37,871 nt of DNA from Vulcanimicrobiota bacterium (GTDB lineage Bacteria > Vulcanimicrobiota > Vulcanimicrobiia > Vulcanimicrobiales > Vulcanimicrobiaceae): the NCBI GenBank assembly GCA_030038215.1, contig JASHPI010000039.1, positions 1 through 37,871 of the forward strand, read 5' to 3'. The position numbers were made by a program, and so were the translations under genes. This document shows, piece by piece, positions 5,601 through 13,822 of the stretch. Numbering within the stretch: position 1 is the first letter of the stretch; each line of letters opens with the position of its first letter. The notes beneath the pieces are model-generated. The model was not told the origin of the DNA, ran no database searches, and saw nothing but the letters and a program-made list of their open reading frames with translations.

Positions 5601-7646
5601 CTATTTTGCGAGCTTGAAAATGGCCACCGTGTCGCCGTACGGATAACCCAGCTGGAAGTTACCTCCAGCGGCGACGGCGACGTACTGCGTTCCGCCAACC
5701 TCGTAGGTGATCGGCGGCGCGTTCACGCCGGCGCCAAGATTGAACCGCCAGAGCTGCTGCCCAGTCGTCGCGTTGAACGCATCAAACCACCCGTTACCTT
5801 CGCCCGTGAAGACGAGATTGCCGGCCGTCGCGAGCGCGCCGCCGATCAACGGCTGTGGCGCCATATATTGCCACGCGATCTTTCCTGTGTCGACGTTCAG
5901 GGCGACGAACGGTCCGTTCTGAACGCCGTTCGGCTCGACGTTCGTGAAGGCGCTGCCCAAGCGGATCTGCCCCGCGGATTGCGTAGGCGGCTGCGTCGTG
6001 AAACGCATCAGCTGATTCATCGCAAGGATGTAGAGTAGATGCGTTTGCGGGGAGTACGCGGGCGGCGACCACTCGGAGCCGCCGTTCGCTCCGGGAAGCA
6101 TGTCGACGCCCGCTTTCGTGGGCGTCGTGAACATGTTCGGGGACATCATAACGTAAGGGTCGGATTTGCGGATAAGCGCTCCGGTTGCCCGGTCAAGGAT
6201 GAAGACCCAGCCGACCTTGCCCGCCTCGCCGGCAGCCGGCACCGTTTTGCCGTTCTCGCTGACATCGAAGAGCACGACCGGGCTCACCGCGTCGTAGTCC
6301 CAAACGTCGTGCTTGACTTCTTGGTAATACCACTTCAAGGTGCCGGTGTCGGCGTCGAGCGCGACGATCGAGTCGGTGTAGAGATTATCACCTACGCGGC
6401 TGGTGCCGTAGAGATCGGGATTCGGATTCCCGGTGCTGAAGATGACCAGCCCGAGCTTCGGGTCGATGGCGGGCGTGGTCCACGCCATGCCGCCGCCTTC
6501 TTTCCATGAGTCGCCGGCGAAAGACTTGGGGTCGGTCGAGTCCCACCGCCACTTCTGCGCGCCGATATTGGCGTCGAAGGCCTCGACGAATCCCCGGATC
6601 GCCCATTCGCCGCCGGCGCTGCCGACGATGATTTCGTTCTTATATATCTGCGGGGCCATCGTTTCCGAGTAACCCAAACGCGGATCGGCGATCGCTTTAC
6701 TCCACAGGACGTTGCCGTTTGTCGCGTCCAGCGCGATCAGATGATCGTCGAGCGTTACGACATAGACCTTGCCGTACCCGACGGCGACGCCGCGATTAAC
6801 GGGACCGCAGCAGATTTGAAACAAGCCGAGATTGTCGGTGGTCTCCCATAGGCGCTCGCCGGTTGCGGCGTTGAGCGCGCTGATCATCATCTTGCTGTTG
6901 ACCACCGGCGTCGTAAGATACATCACGCCGTTTACGACGACCGGCGTGGTCTCGAAACTCGCAGTCATTCCCGTCTGCAGCAGAGCAACCGGCGTTAGTG
7001 ACGCAACATTGCCTGCATTGATCTGCGTTAGCGGCGAGTAGCGCTGATTGTCGTACGTGCGACCGTCGAGCAGCCAATTCGCGCCGTCGGGCGAACCGGC
7101 AAGCATCATGTCGTCGGTGACGTTCACGTCGGCGCCTGCAGGCAGCGGCTCAAACTGCGCGGTAGCCGGAGGCGCGACGCGCACGATTTCATTGGTATTC
7201 GGAGCCGGAACTCCGCTGTGCACGACCGCGAGCGTGTCAATCCTCGCCCGCCCGACGTTTAACGGGGCGTTGCCGGCGGGGAACCCGTTTTGGCTCAGGA
7301 TGAACGCGGTGACCGCGAGGTAATCGCTCGAGCTCAGACTCCCCGGATTGTCCGCGGGCATCTGCTTCGCGATGAAGTCGTACAGGCCGTACGCCGTCTT
7401 ACTGCCTGTCAGGTAGGCCTGAAAGTCCGCGCCGGCGAGCGCGGGTCCAGCCTGTCCCGAGAGGTTCGCCCCGTGACACGTAGCGCAGTGCGCCGCATAG
7501 ACGATCTGCCCACGCGTCGCTTGCGAAGCGGTGAAATAGCGGGTGCTCGCGGCATGCGCCGCTGCAGTGGACGCTGCGGCGATAGCCACGGCGACGAGAG
7601 CGATGCTTCCCCGGCGAAACCATTCGACCCAAGCTGGAACGGGCAT
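5601..7646 (-). CDS. cytochrome c-PQQ quinoprotein dehydrogenase
   Basis: A 681-residue periplasmic quinohemoprotein dehydrogenase. Order: signal peptide (about 1-33), cytochrome c domain with the heme motif CATCH (54-58), then an eight-bladed PQQ beta-propeller. PQQ-site marks are the vicinal Cys279-Cys280 (QICCGPVNRG), metal ligands Glu347 (SAGGEWAIRG) and Asn407 (STGNPNPD), and catalytic Asp450 in HDVWDYD. The Asp two residues later (Asp452) is the residue associated with lanthanide rather than calcium use in XoxF/PedH-type enzymes. The cytochrome is N-terminal, unlike type II alcohol dehydrogenases where it is C-terminal; N-terminal heme occurs in polyvinyl-alcohol-dehydrogenase-like enzymes. 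GGGAGG precedes the ATG. It follows the GlcG/HbpS-like gene on the same strand by 83 bases. Substrate probably an alcohol or aldehyde; not determinable here. No pqq synthesis genes in the window. Confidence 0.9.
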   Translation of the reverse strand: MPVPAWVEWFRRGSIALVAVAIAAASTAAAHAASTRYFTASQATRGQIVYAAHCATCHGANLSGQAGPALAGADFQAYLTGSKTAYGLYDFIAKQMPADNPGSLSSSDYLAVTAFILSQNGFPAGNAPLNVGRARIDTLAVVHSGVPAPNTNEIVRVAPPATAQFEPLPAGADVNVTDDMMLAGSPDGANWLLDGRTYDNQRYSPLTQINAGNVASLTPVALLQTGMTASFETTPVVVNGVMYLTTPVVNSKMMISALNAATGERLWETTDNLGLFQICCGPVNRGVAVGYGKVYVVTLDDHLIALDATNGNVLWSKAIADPRLGYSETMAPQIYKNEIIVGSAGGEWAIRGFVEAFDANIGAQKWRWDSTDPKSFAGDSWKEGGGMAWTTPAIDPKLGLVIFSTGNPNPDLYGTSRVGDNLYTDSIVALDADTGTLKWYYQEVKHDVWDYDAVSPVVLFDVSENGKTVPAAGEAGKVGWVFILDRATGALIRKSDPYVMMSPNMFTTPTKAGVDMLPGANGGSEWSPPAYSPQTHLLYILAMNQLMRFTTQPPTQSAGQIRLGSAFTNVEPNGVQNGPFVALNVDTGKIAWQYMAPQPLIGGALATAGNLVFTGEGNGWFDAFNATTGQQLWRFNLGAGVNAPPITYEVGGTQYVAVAAGGNFQLGYPYGDTVAIFKLAK

Positions 7647-7729
7647 CGTGAAACCCTCCCTGCAAGACGCTCTGGATGGCCGCTTCGAGCGGAGGCGAGA
7701 AGCTCCTTGACGCGTAGGTGCGGCGGCGC

Positions 7730-8467
7730 CTATCGCTGCGGCACCGAGCTCGCAGCGCCCTTAGATCGGATTGGGTATTGCGTGGGCAACGTCAGGCTAA
7801 TCTCTTTCGTCGTTCCGGGACATTCGGGATGTCCCCAGCCGCTCGCGCTCTTGCCGGTCTTCGGATCGATATCGTATACGATGTTGTCGTCGTTCGGTTT
7901 TCCGGGAATGACGACCGGATCGACGCCGCTGGGCACGTAGTCGAGTTCGAGCAGGTGACGCAGCTTCCAAGCTATGTTGTGGTCGGCGCACGAGTAGTCG
8001 CCTGAGACGCCGAGGCCGCCGACGATCGTCCCGTCGGCGGCATAGAGCGCGACTCCACCGCCGAAAACGTTGATACCGCCGGGCGGTCGACCGGTCAGAT
8101 AATCTCGCGGCGTACCGTATTCCTTCGGGTCACCGCCGTACACCGTTTCGGTGTTGATCGGATTCGTCTCCTCAAGCCCAAACAGCGTTCCACCGGGCTG
8201 TACCGCCGAGTACAGGTTCGCCGTCGAAAGCGCGAGCGTCTTAAGACTCAACGCATTCGCAGCATTGGCCTTCTGTGCGGAGATCACGCGGCTCCCAGGC
8301 CACTGATCTCCCAGACGGTCGCCCGTGTACGCGATGGCCACGGCAACGCCGTTGCGATCGACGACCGTCCCCCACATGTGGAAGCCGAGGCCCCCGTTAT
8401 TGGATTGTTGCGCCTCCTTTAGCGCCGCTCTTAATCGCTCCCACGTTGGAAGTGCATCGCTCGCCAC
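7730..8467 (-). CDS. GlcG/HbpS-like heme-binding family protein
   Basis: A 245-residue protein of the GlcG/HbpS (PF03928-type) family. Typical segments are AVAIAYTGDRLGDQWPGSRV, ISAQKANAANALSL and the glycine-rich FGGGVALYAADGTIVGGLGV followed by SGDYSCADHNIAW. Family members bind heme or respond to redox state, and many are found beside oxidoreductases without a proven role. No signal peptide is seen with the GTG start at 8467, which is supported by GAGGAG eight bases upstream; export by another route cannot be excluded. The protein is longer than the usual 130-150 residues, with about 70 extra C-terminal residues containing IVYDIDPKTGKSASGWGHPE. It lies directly upstream of the PQQ dehydrogenase on the same strand, so the two may be co-transcribed and functionally linked. 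Divergent from the ThDP enzyme. Confidence 0.83.
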   Translation of the reverse strand: MASDALPTWERLRAALKEAQQSNNGGLGFHMWGTVVDRNGVAVAIAYTGDRLGDQWPGSRVISAQKANAANALSLKTLALSTANLYSAVQPGGTLFGLEETNPINTETVYGGDPKEYGTPRDYLTGRPPGGINVFGGGVALYAADGTIVGGLGVSGDYSCADHNIAWKLRHLLELDYVPSGVDPVVIPGKPNDDNIVYDIDPKTGKSASGWGHPECPGTTKEISLTLPTQYPIRSKGAASSVPQR

Positions 8468-8633
8468 AAAACAGCTCCTCTCGCGTCACAATTCTCGACT
8501 GCGGTTAGCGCTCTCCGTCAACCTTCTGTACCCTGAGGGCGGCGCGCGAAACAACCGGACCCGGAGCCGGTGAGATGGCGGCAGAGCCTGTCCCGCGGCG
8601 GGTGTCCAGTTCGCGGGGCGGAATACGGGCGGA

Positions 8634-10262
8634 ATGTCTCAACAATCCGTTCGTGACGTAACATTTCAACTGCTGCGCGAGCTCGGCATCACAACCGTCT
8701 TTGGCAACTTGGGTTCAACCGAAGAGACCTTCCTGACGAACTTCCCGCACGACTTTCGTTACGTGTTGGCTCCTCAAGAAGCGTCCGTAGTAGGTATCGC
8801 CGACGGTTTTGCGCAGGTGTCTCGACGGCCGGCGCTGGTGAATCTGCACACGACCGCGACCGGCAATGGGTTGGGGAATCTAGCTACGGCGTTCCAAGGT
8901 AAGGCGCCGCTCATTGTGACCGCGGGTCAGCAGACACGCGAGATGCTCCTTTTGGAACCGATGCTAACCGATGTCGAACCCACCGCCCTATTGCGTCCTT
9001 GGGTCAAGTGGGCGTACGAGCCCGTGCGGGCAAAGGATGTTCCGGCTGCGTTTATGCGCGCCGTGGCGACCGCAGTGCAGCCGCCGGCAGGTCCGGTTTT
9101 TCTGTCGTTGCCGCTGGGTGATTGGGACGAACCCTGCGACGCTGGGGCAGTGGTGAGGACCGTAAGCCGGCGGGTCGCTCCCGACCCGACGCGTTTGTCT
9201 GAGTTTGCCGAGGCGCTGCGCGAAGCAAAGTCGCCCGTTTTGATTTACGGGGCCGACATCGCGCGAGGCAGCGGCTGGCCCCAGGCCGTGGCGCTTGCCG
9301 AGACGCTCGGTGCGACCGTGTGGGCCGCGCCATCTTCAGAACAGGCTCCCTTTCCGGAAGACCATCCCCTGTATGCCGGTGGCTTGCCATTCGCGATGGG
9401 GCCGTTAAGTCAAAAACTGGACGGCCATGATGTGGCGGTGGTCGTCGGCGCGCCCGTCTTCCGCTATTATCCTTACGCGCCCGGCCCATACTTGCCGCGT
9501 GGACTTCGGCTACTGCATATTTCCGACGATCCGGCCGAGACGGCGCGAGCCCCGGTCGGCGACAGCTTGATCGCAGATGCGGTCTTGTCTCTCGAAGCGC
9601 TTCGCGAGCTGCTCCGCGATTGCACGCCGAAGCTCAAGAGGGCGCGCGAGACGGTAGCACATCGTATGGCGGCCTACCCACCCGGCGTACCCGAAGCCTC
9701 GGATGGACGCATGAGATCTGCAGAACTATTCCGCACGCTCAACGAGGTCCGGCCGGCCAACGCCATCGTTATCGAAGAAAGCCCGTCGAATCTTCCCGAT
9801 CTTCACACCGAATGGCCGATCACGCAACCCGATGGGTTCTATACCTCTGCCAGCGGAGTTCTCGGTTGGGGTCTCCCGGCATCCGTCGGTATTGCACTCG
9901 CGGAGCGCGACTCCGGGCGCAACCGTCCGGTGACCGCCGTTATCGGCGAAGGCTCCTTTCAGTATGCGGTTCAGTCGCTATGGACCGCTGCGCAGTTGAA
10001 TCTTCCCTTGCTCGTTGTGGTGCCTCGTAATGACGAGTACTGCATCCTCAAGTCGTTTGCCAAGTTCGAGCACGCGTCGGGAGTGCCGGCTCTCGACATC
10101 CCGGGATACGACATCGTTTCCATTGCAAAGGGCTACGGGTGCGACGCGGTGCGCTTGAACGATGTTGGAGCGATCAAGAAAGCGGCGGTCGAAGCCTGGA
10201 ACAAGTCGAAGCCCACCGTGCTGGACGTACCGATTTGCCGGCAAGTACCTCCACTGTTTTAA
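8634..10262 (+). CDS. benzoylformate-decarboxylase-like ThDP enzyme (divergent active site)
   Basis: A 542-residue thiamine-diphosphate-dependent enzyme aligned from memory along its whole length with Pseudomonas benzoylformate decarboxylase (MdlC). Conserved counterparts of active-site residues are Ser28 (GNLGSTEE), Glu49 (APQEASVVGIADG) and His72 (VNLHTT). Two things differ. The position of the second catalytic His (His281 of MdlC, FRYHQYDPG) is Tyr279 here (FRYYPYAPG). The ThDP/Mg motif, normally GDGS...NNGT, reads GEGS...RNDE, replacing the metal-ligand Asp by Glu439 and the Thr by Glu468. It should still fold as a three-domain ThDP enzyme, but chemistry or cofactor preference may be altered: decarboxylation of another 2-oxo acid or a carboligase are options. 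The start has only a weak GGGCGGA upstream. A DHA2 exporter follows 36 bases downstream, probably co-transcribed. Confidence 0.86.
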   Translation: MSQQSVRDVTFQLLRELGITTVFGNLGSTEETFLTNFPHDFRYVLAPQEASVVGIADGFAQVSRRPALVNLHTTATGNGLGNLATAFQGKAPLIVTAGQQTREMLLLEPMLTDVEPTALLRPWVKWAYEPVRAKDVPAAFMRAVATAVQPPAGPVFLSLPLGDWDEPCDAGAVVRTVSRRVAPDPTRLSEFAEALREAKSPVLIYGADIARGSGWPQAVALAETLGATVWAAPSSEQAPFPEDHPLYAGGLPFAMGPLSQKLDGHDVAVVVGAPVFRYYPYAPGPYLPRGLRLLHISDDPAETARAPVGDSLIADAVLSLEALRELLRDCTPKLKRARETVAHRMAAYPPGVPEASDGRMRSAELFRTLNEVRPANAIVIEESPSNLPDLHTEWPITQPDGFYTSASGVLGWGLPASVGIALAERDSGRNRPVTAVIGEGSFQYAVQSLWTAAQLNLPLLVVVPRNDEYCILKSFAKFEHASGVPALDIPGYDIVSIAKGYGCDAVRLNDVGAIKKAAVEAWNKSKPTVLDVPICRQVPPLF

Positions 10263-10298
10263 CGAGCAAAGCACGCGTTCCGCTAGACGCGTAGTCCG

Positions 10299-11681
10299 AT
10301 GAATCGCAGTGCGGCGCTTGCATTAGTCTGCACGGCACAGTTCGTTTTGCAACTGGACTTCAGCGTCGTGAACGTCGCTCTTCCGGCGATGCTCAAATCG
10401 CTGGAGATCCCACCCGCCCAGCTGCAGTGGGTCGTCACGGGCTACGCACTAACCTTCGGCTCGTTACTGCTCGTAGGTGGAAGTGCCACAACTCTTGTCG
10501 GTCAGCGCCGGCTGTTTTTCCTAGGCCTCACGCTCTTCGGCGTCGCTTCGATTGCGTGCGGACTCGCACAGTCTGCCTTGGCGTTGATCGTTGCCCGTTT
10601 GACTCAAGGCGTGGCGGGCGCGGTGATCGCGCCATCAGCGCTTGCGTTGCTGACGACGACAAACGCCGAAGGACCGCAGCGCGATCGGGCGCTTGGCATT
10701 TGGCAAGCGATGACTGCAGCGGGGGCTCTAAGCGGCGTCATCGCGGGTGGCCTCCTGACACAGTATCTGGGCTGGCGCTCGATTTTTCTGGTCAACCCGC
10801 CCTTGATCGCCGTCATGCTCCTGTGCGTGCCTCGTCTGCTTCCAGCCGATCAGCCCGCTACGGGCGCTCGGCTCGACATCCGCGGCGCGGCGTTGCTCAC
10901 CGGCGCTCTCGCCGCGCTGATCCTCGGGTTGAGTAACGGCGCGGAGTACGGCTTTAGCGCTGCGCTCACGATCGCGGCCGTTGCGGCTGCGGCGTTGTTC
11001 GGCGTGGGCTTCGTCGGCGCCGAGCGGAGCATCGCGGACCCGATGATCCCTCGCCAAATCCTCGCGACGCCGACGCGGCGGGCGTCGGTCGGCGCGATGG
11101 TGCTCGTGGGTGCGATCATCAGCGCCTACGTCTACTTCGTCTCGCTCTACCTGCAGCGTGTCCTGGGGTTCGGTCCCGGCCTCACCGGTCTGGCACTGAT
11201 CCCATCGACCCTAACGGTTGTGGCGACGTCGACGCTGGGCTTGCGATTGTTGCTTGCCCGACTTGGACTGAAAACGACGCTCATCGCGGGTTTGGTCGCG
11301 ATGGCCGCGGGTCAATTCGTGCTTACGCTCGTCTCGCGCGGAGCCGGCTATGTCGAAGTCGTGCTTCCCGGCCTGGTCATCACGGCATTCGGCATGGGGC
11401 TCGCGCTGCCGACCCTGTCGATCGTGCTGACCAGTGGCGTCGACCGCCAAGATGAAGGGCTTGCCGGTGCGCTCTTCGTCACCAGCCAGCAGGTTGGCGC
11501 GGCGGTCGGCCTGGCGTCCCTTGCCACGATCGCGGCCCTGCGCAGCGCGCAGGCACACGGCTCGCTCGAGGCGGGCTACGGTCTTTCGTTTTCGATCGCT
11601 GGGGGCTTCGCAATCGTGGCCGTCCTGCTCGCCGCGGCCAAGATCCGAGGCGCGACCAGCATACTGACCCGGCCTGGATAA
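10299..11681 (+). CDS. MFS exporter, DHA2 (EmrB/QacA) family
   Basis: A 460-residue major-facilitator transporter with 13-14 predicted helices, characteristic of the 14-helix drug:H+ antiporter subfamily. Marks: motif D1 in the first helix (LDFSVVNVALPAM), the antiporter motif C region (GALSGVIAGGLL) and the following GWRSIFLVNPP. Motif A between helices 2 and 3 is degenerate (GGSATTLVGQRRLF), lacking the usual Asp. Expected role: proton-driven efflux of small organic compounds across the inner membrane. It follows the ThDP enzyme by 36 bases on the same strand, suggesting export of a toxic product or substrate of that enzyme, but promiscuity in this family makes the substrate uncertain. The stop codon is followed by a 9-base-pair hairpin. 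Confidence 0.88.
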   Translation: MNRSAALALVCTAQFVLQLDFSVVNVALPAMLKSLEIPPAQLQWVVTGYALTFGSLLLVGGSATTLVGQRRLFFLGLTLFGVASIACGLAQSALALIVARLTQGVAGAVIAPSALALLTTTNAEGPQRDRALGIWQAMTAAGALSGVIAGGLLTQYLGWRSIFLVNPPLIAVMLLCVPRLLPADQPATGARLDIRGAALLTGALAALILGLSNGAEYGFSAALTIAAVAAAALFGVGFVGAERSIADPMIPRQILATPTRRASVGAMVLVGAIISAYVYFVSLYLQRVLGFGPGLTGLALIPSTLTVVATSTLGLRLLLARLGLKTTLIAGLVAMAAGQFVLTLVSRGAGYVEVVLPGLVITAFGMGLALPTLSIVLTSGVDRQDEGLAGALFVTSQQVGAAVGLASLATIAALRSAQAHGSLEAGYGLSFSIAGGFAIVAVLLAAAKIRGATSILTRPG

Positions 11682-11684
11682 AAA

Positions 11685-11713
11685 GGCCCTGGGCTGTTCC
11701 GCTCCCCAGGGCC
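11685..11713 (+). terminator. hairpin directly after MFS gene
   Basis: GGCCCTGGG (11685-11693), an 11-base loop and CCCAGGGCC (11705-11713) form a perfect 9-base-pair stem beginning three bases after the TAA stop. No U-tract follows on the plus strand, but AAAAA precedes it, so in the minus-strand direction the stem is followed by TTTTT and reads as a standard intrinsic terminator. It may act in both directions; no minus-strand gene is seen immediately to the right that would need it. Confidence 0.6.
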
Positions 11714-11857
11714 CCTGTCGGCAGTGAAAGGTGAAAACACGCCGGCTGTTACGTTATCGGCCAAACCAAGCGGGCGTTTAGCGCCGGTGGCGGCCGGGGG
11801 CGGGTCCCCCCAATTATAAGCGCCTTGCTATCCGCTAGGTCGCCCGCTGCCGATACT

Positions 11858-12019
11858 ATGAGTATGACGCAGGCTAGAGGCCTGGCCTTAGATTTTATTT
11901 TCGCGCTCGGCTCGGTCGAGTTCATCGCGGCGTACGTTCAGACCGGCACCTGGCTCCTGATTGCCGCGTGCGCGCTTTGGCTTGTCGGTTTCGGCATGAT
12001 GTCGCTGGGGGGTCGCTGA
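11858..12019 (+). CDS. small hydrophobic protein (hypothetical)
   Basis: A 53-residue protein from the ATG at 11858 (a TTG at 11825 would give 64 residues with a non-hydrophobic N-terminal extension). It is dominated by two hydrophobic stretches, ALDFIFALGSVEFIAAYV and GTWLLIAACALWLVGFGMM, compatible with two short membrane helices. No Shine-Dalgarno is visible; a TTATAA box about 40 bases upstream could be a -10 element. It ends 27 bases before the PH-like gene on the same strand. The upstream gap of about 140 bases (11714-11857) holds only a GGGGG-5 nt-CCCCC hairpin (11796-11810). Family not recognised; the ORF could be spurious, though hydrophobic patterning and spacing favour a real gene. 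Confidence 0.5.
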   Translation: MSMTQARGLALDFIFALGSVEFIAAYVQTGTWLLIAACALWLVGFGMMSLGGR

Positions 12020-12046
12020 TCGGTCTTCGCGCGAACGAGAGGATCC

Positions 12047-12415
12047 ATGGCTAAGGTCACCATCGACAAGGATGTCCTAAACATCGACCTTTCGCTCTTG
12101 GACTCGGTCCTCGCGTTCCATGGCTCGTTCCACATTCCGTTATCGCATGTAACGAATGCCTACGTGAGCGATCTCGAGGACCTCGAGCTTCAGTACGATC
12201 TCAAGGGCACCAACTGGGGGCTCTGGAAATCCGTCGGAGTCTTCGCAAATCCCGAAGGTCTCATCTTCGTCGACGTCGGGCAAGGGGATTGCCTCGTGGT
12301 CGAAACTCGCGGCGAGCGCTTTCCTCGAATCGCGGTGCAACTCTCAGAGGGCGATCCTAACGCGCTTGCGCATGAAATCATGCGCGCTATCCCCGACAGC
12401 GGACCCGTCGATTGA
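12047..12415 (+). CDS. small conserved protein, PH-like (function unknown)
   Basis: A 122-residue cytosolic protein with no signal peptide or membrane helix. The pattern (VTIDKDVLNIDLSLLDSVLA, then HGSFHIPLSHVTNAYV, NPEGLIFVDVGQGDCLVVET and a C-terminal helix after SEGDPNALAHEIM) resembles a group of small bacterial proteins, common in actinobacteria, that look like a single pleckstrin-homology-type barrel with a C-terminal helix. That resemblance is from memory of similar sequences and no function is established. Start: ATG with AGAGG five bases upstream. It sits on the same strand between a small hydrophobic protein and a SnoaL-like protein, 60 bases before the latter. Nothing points to a pathway. 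Confidence 0.7.
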   Translation: MAKVTIDKDVLNIDLSLLDSVLAFHGSFHIPLSHVTNAYVSDLEDLELQYDLKGTNWGLWKSVGVFANPEGLIFVDVGQGDCLVVETRGERFPRIAVQLSEGDPNALAHEIMRAIPDSGPVD

Positions 12416-12475
12416 AGCCAGGGGCAGGCGGGGATTTGAAGAAGGCTGCCGAGCTACTTTACGGGGAGACGATAG

Positions 12476-12883
12476 ATGACTTCCACACAAGTCGAACTGG
12501 ACAATATCGACCGCGTTCGCAAGGGATTCGAGGCATTTGCTGCTTCGGATATCGCGACCCTGAGCGAACTCTTTGACGCTAACGCCGTATGGCGCGCCGA
12601 ACCCACGGGAGTACTCGCGGGAGATTATGAAGGTCGTGACGCGATCTTCGCGATGTTTGTGCAAACGGCCCAAGAAACGGCCGGAACGTTCCGCGCCGTG
12701 CCAACAGCGATTGCGGCATCCAACGACAAGGTCTTCGTTCAGGTCAACGCGACCGGCGAGCGTCACGGTAGCACGTTGAATGCGGGAGAAGTATTAGTTT
12801 TTACGCTCGTCGACGGACGGGTACGCGAAGTCCGCCTCTATCAGGAAAATCCGTCCCAAAACGCGGAGTTCTGGAGCGCCTAG
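12476..12883 (+). CDS. SnoaL/NTF2-like protein
   Basis: A 135-residue protein with the cone-shaped NTF2/SnoaL-like fold pattern: an N-terminal helix RVRKGFEAFAASDIATLSEL, the typical FDANAVWRAEPTG strand, GDYEGRDAIFAMF, and alternating strands to the end (VFVQVNATGERHG, LVFTLVDGRVREVRLYQ). The family includes polyketide cyclases, isomerases, dehydratases and many ligand-binding proteins, so the fold does not fix the reaction. GGGGAG about eight bases upstream supports the start. Its TAG stop overlaps the TAG stop of the convergent alpha/beta hydrolase on the shared sequence CTAG. No cysteine, signal peptide or membrane segment is visible. Confidence 0.82.
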   Translation: MTSTQVELDNIDRVRKGFEAFAASDIATLSELFDANAVWRAEPTGVLAGDYEGRDAIFAMFVQTAQETAGTFRAVPTAIAASNDKVFVQVNATGERHGSTLNAGEVLVFTLVDGRVREVRLYQENPSQNAEFWSA

Positions 12884-13779
12884 ATCGCGCCCTCGGAGGT
12901 CAACCAACGGCGCGTCGCGGCGATCGCGGCATTCAGCAGTTCGAGTTTGGCGCCGGACGTGCCGACGTGGCCGCCTGGCAGTTGGATCGTTTGTTTGGGT
13001 TGGGGCGCGAGTTCTTCGAGACGTTCGCTGGCCGCATGGGGAATCGTCGTATCGTCCGCGCTCGAGATGAGCAAGAAGCGCCCCGTCAAGTGCGACACGT
13101 GGAGCGCCGGGTCCATCGGACGAAACAGTGACTCCGCCACAAGCGCAGCGAAGCTGCGCAACCATTGAGGCTGAATCTGCTGGTCACCCGCGACGACCGC
13201 CGAGATCGGCGCGCCGCCGTCTGCAAGTACGGTCCACCGCACATCCGTACCGTGTGACTGCATCATTTGCTCGGCAGCAGGTGCGGCGATTGCTCCCAGG
13301 GAGAAGCCAATGAGCGTAACGCGGCTGGGGTCGGCCCAGGGCTGCGCAAGCGTCCAACGCGACACGGCGGACATTCGTCCGGGGATGGCGAGCGCATTCT
13401 CGCGCATCGATACGATCTCGTGCAGCCCTAGCCTTCGAGGCAGTTGCGGCCAATCGTAACCGACGATTGCCGCTGCTCCGGGGTTCGGGATAAGGCCGAC
13501 GCTGTGCTGTCCGCTTCCGAGCGCGCCCAACACGAAGACGACCGGCAGTTTGCGATCCGTCCGGGTTGCGGGAAGGCTCATCGCAAAACCGATCTTTCCG
13601 AGTCGAGGATCGGCGAGCGTGACGTGTTGAATGTTCCGGCCGGCCTCCTGCTGCGTCGGCGCGATGCTCGTAATCGTTGCAGGTGCCGCTTTTGGAAGCT
13701 CTGCGAGCGCGTACCCTTGCAACCGCAGGGTGATCAAGCAACTGAATGCCAGCAGCTTGGGGACGGACGATACTTTCAC
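12880..13779 (-). CDS. secreted alpha/beta hydrolase
   Basis: A 299-residue alpha/beta-hydrolase with a signal peptide (about residues 1-27). The catalytic triad can be placed: nucleophile Ser160 in the elbow GFSLG (158-162), acid Asp242 or Asp243 in SSADDTTIP, and His271 in LPGGHVGTSG. An oxyanion-hole region is suggested by VVFVLGALGSGQHSVG. A carboxylesterase-like or dienelactone-hydrolase-like activity is likely; substrate unknown. The start is GTG (13777-13779); an out-of-frame ATG lies 2 bases upstream. It follows the 240-residue secreted protein on the same strand by 43 bases and may share its transcript. Its stop overlaps that of the SnoaL-like gene. Confidence 0.82.
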   Translation of the reverse strand: MKVSSVPKLLAFSCLITLRLQGYALAELPKAAPATITSIAPTQQEAGRNIQHVTLADPRLGKIGFAMSLPATRTDRKLPVVFVLGALGSGQHSVGLIPNPGAAAIVGYDWPQLPRRLGLHEIVSMRENALAIPGRMSAVSRWTLAQPWADPSRVTLIGFSLGAIAAPAAEQMMQSHGTDVRWTVLADGGAPISAVVAGDQQIQPQWLRSFAALVAESLFRPMDPALHVSHLTGRFLLISSADDTTIPHAASERLEELAPQPKQTIQLPGGHVGTSGAKLELLNAAIAATRRWLTSEGAI

Positions 13780-13822
13780 GCATAGTAAACGCGGGCGCTT
13801 CGCTTCACGTTGCTCGGAGCCG

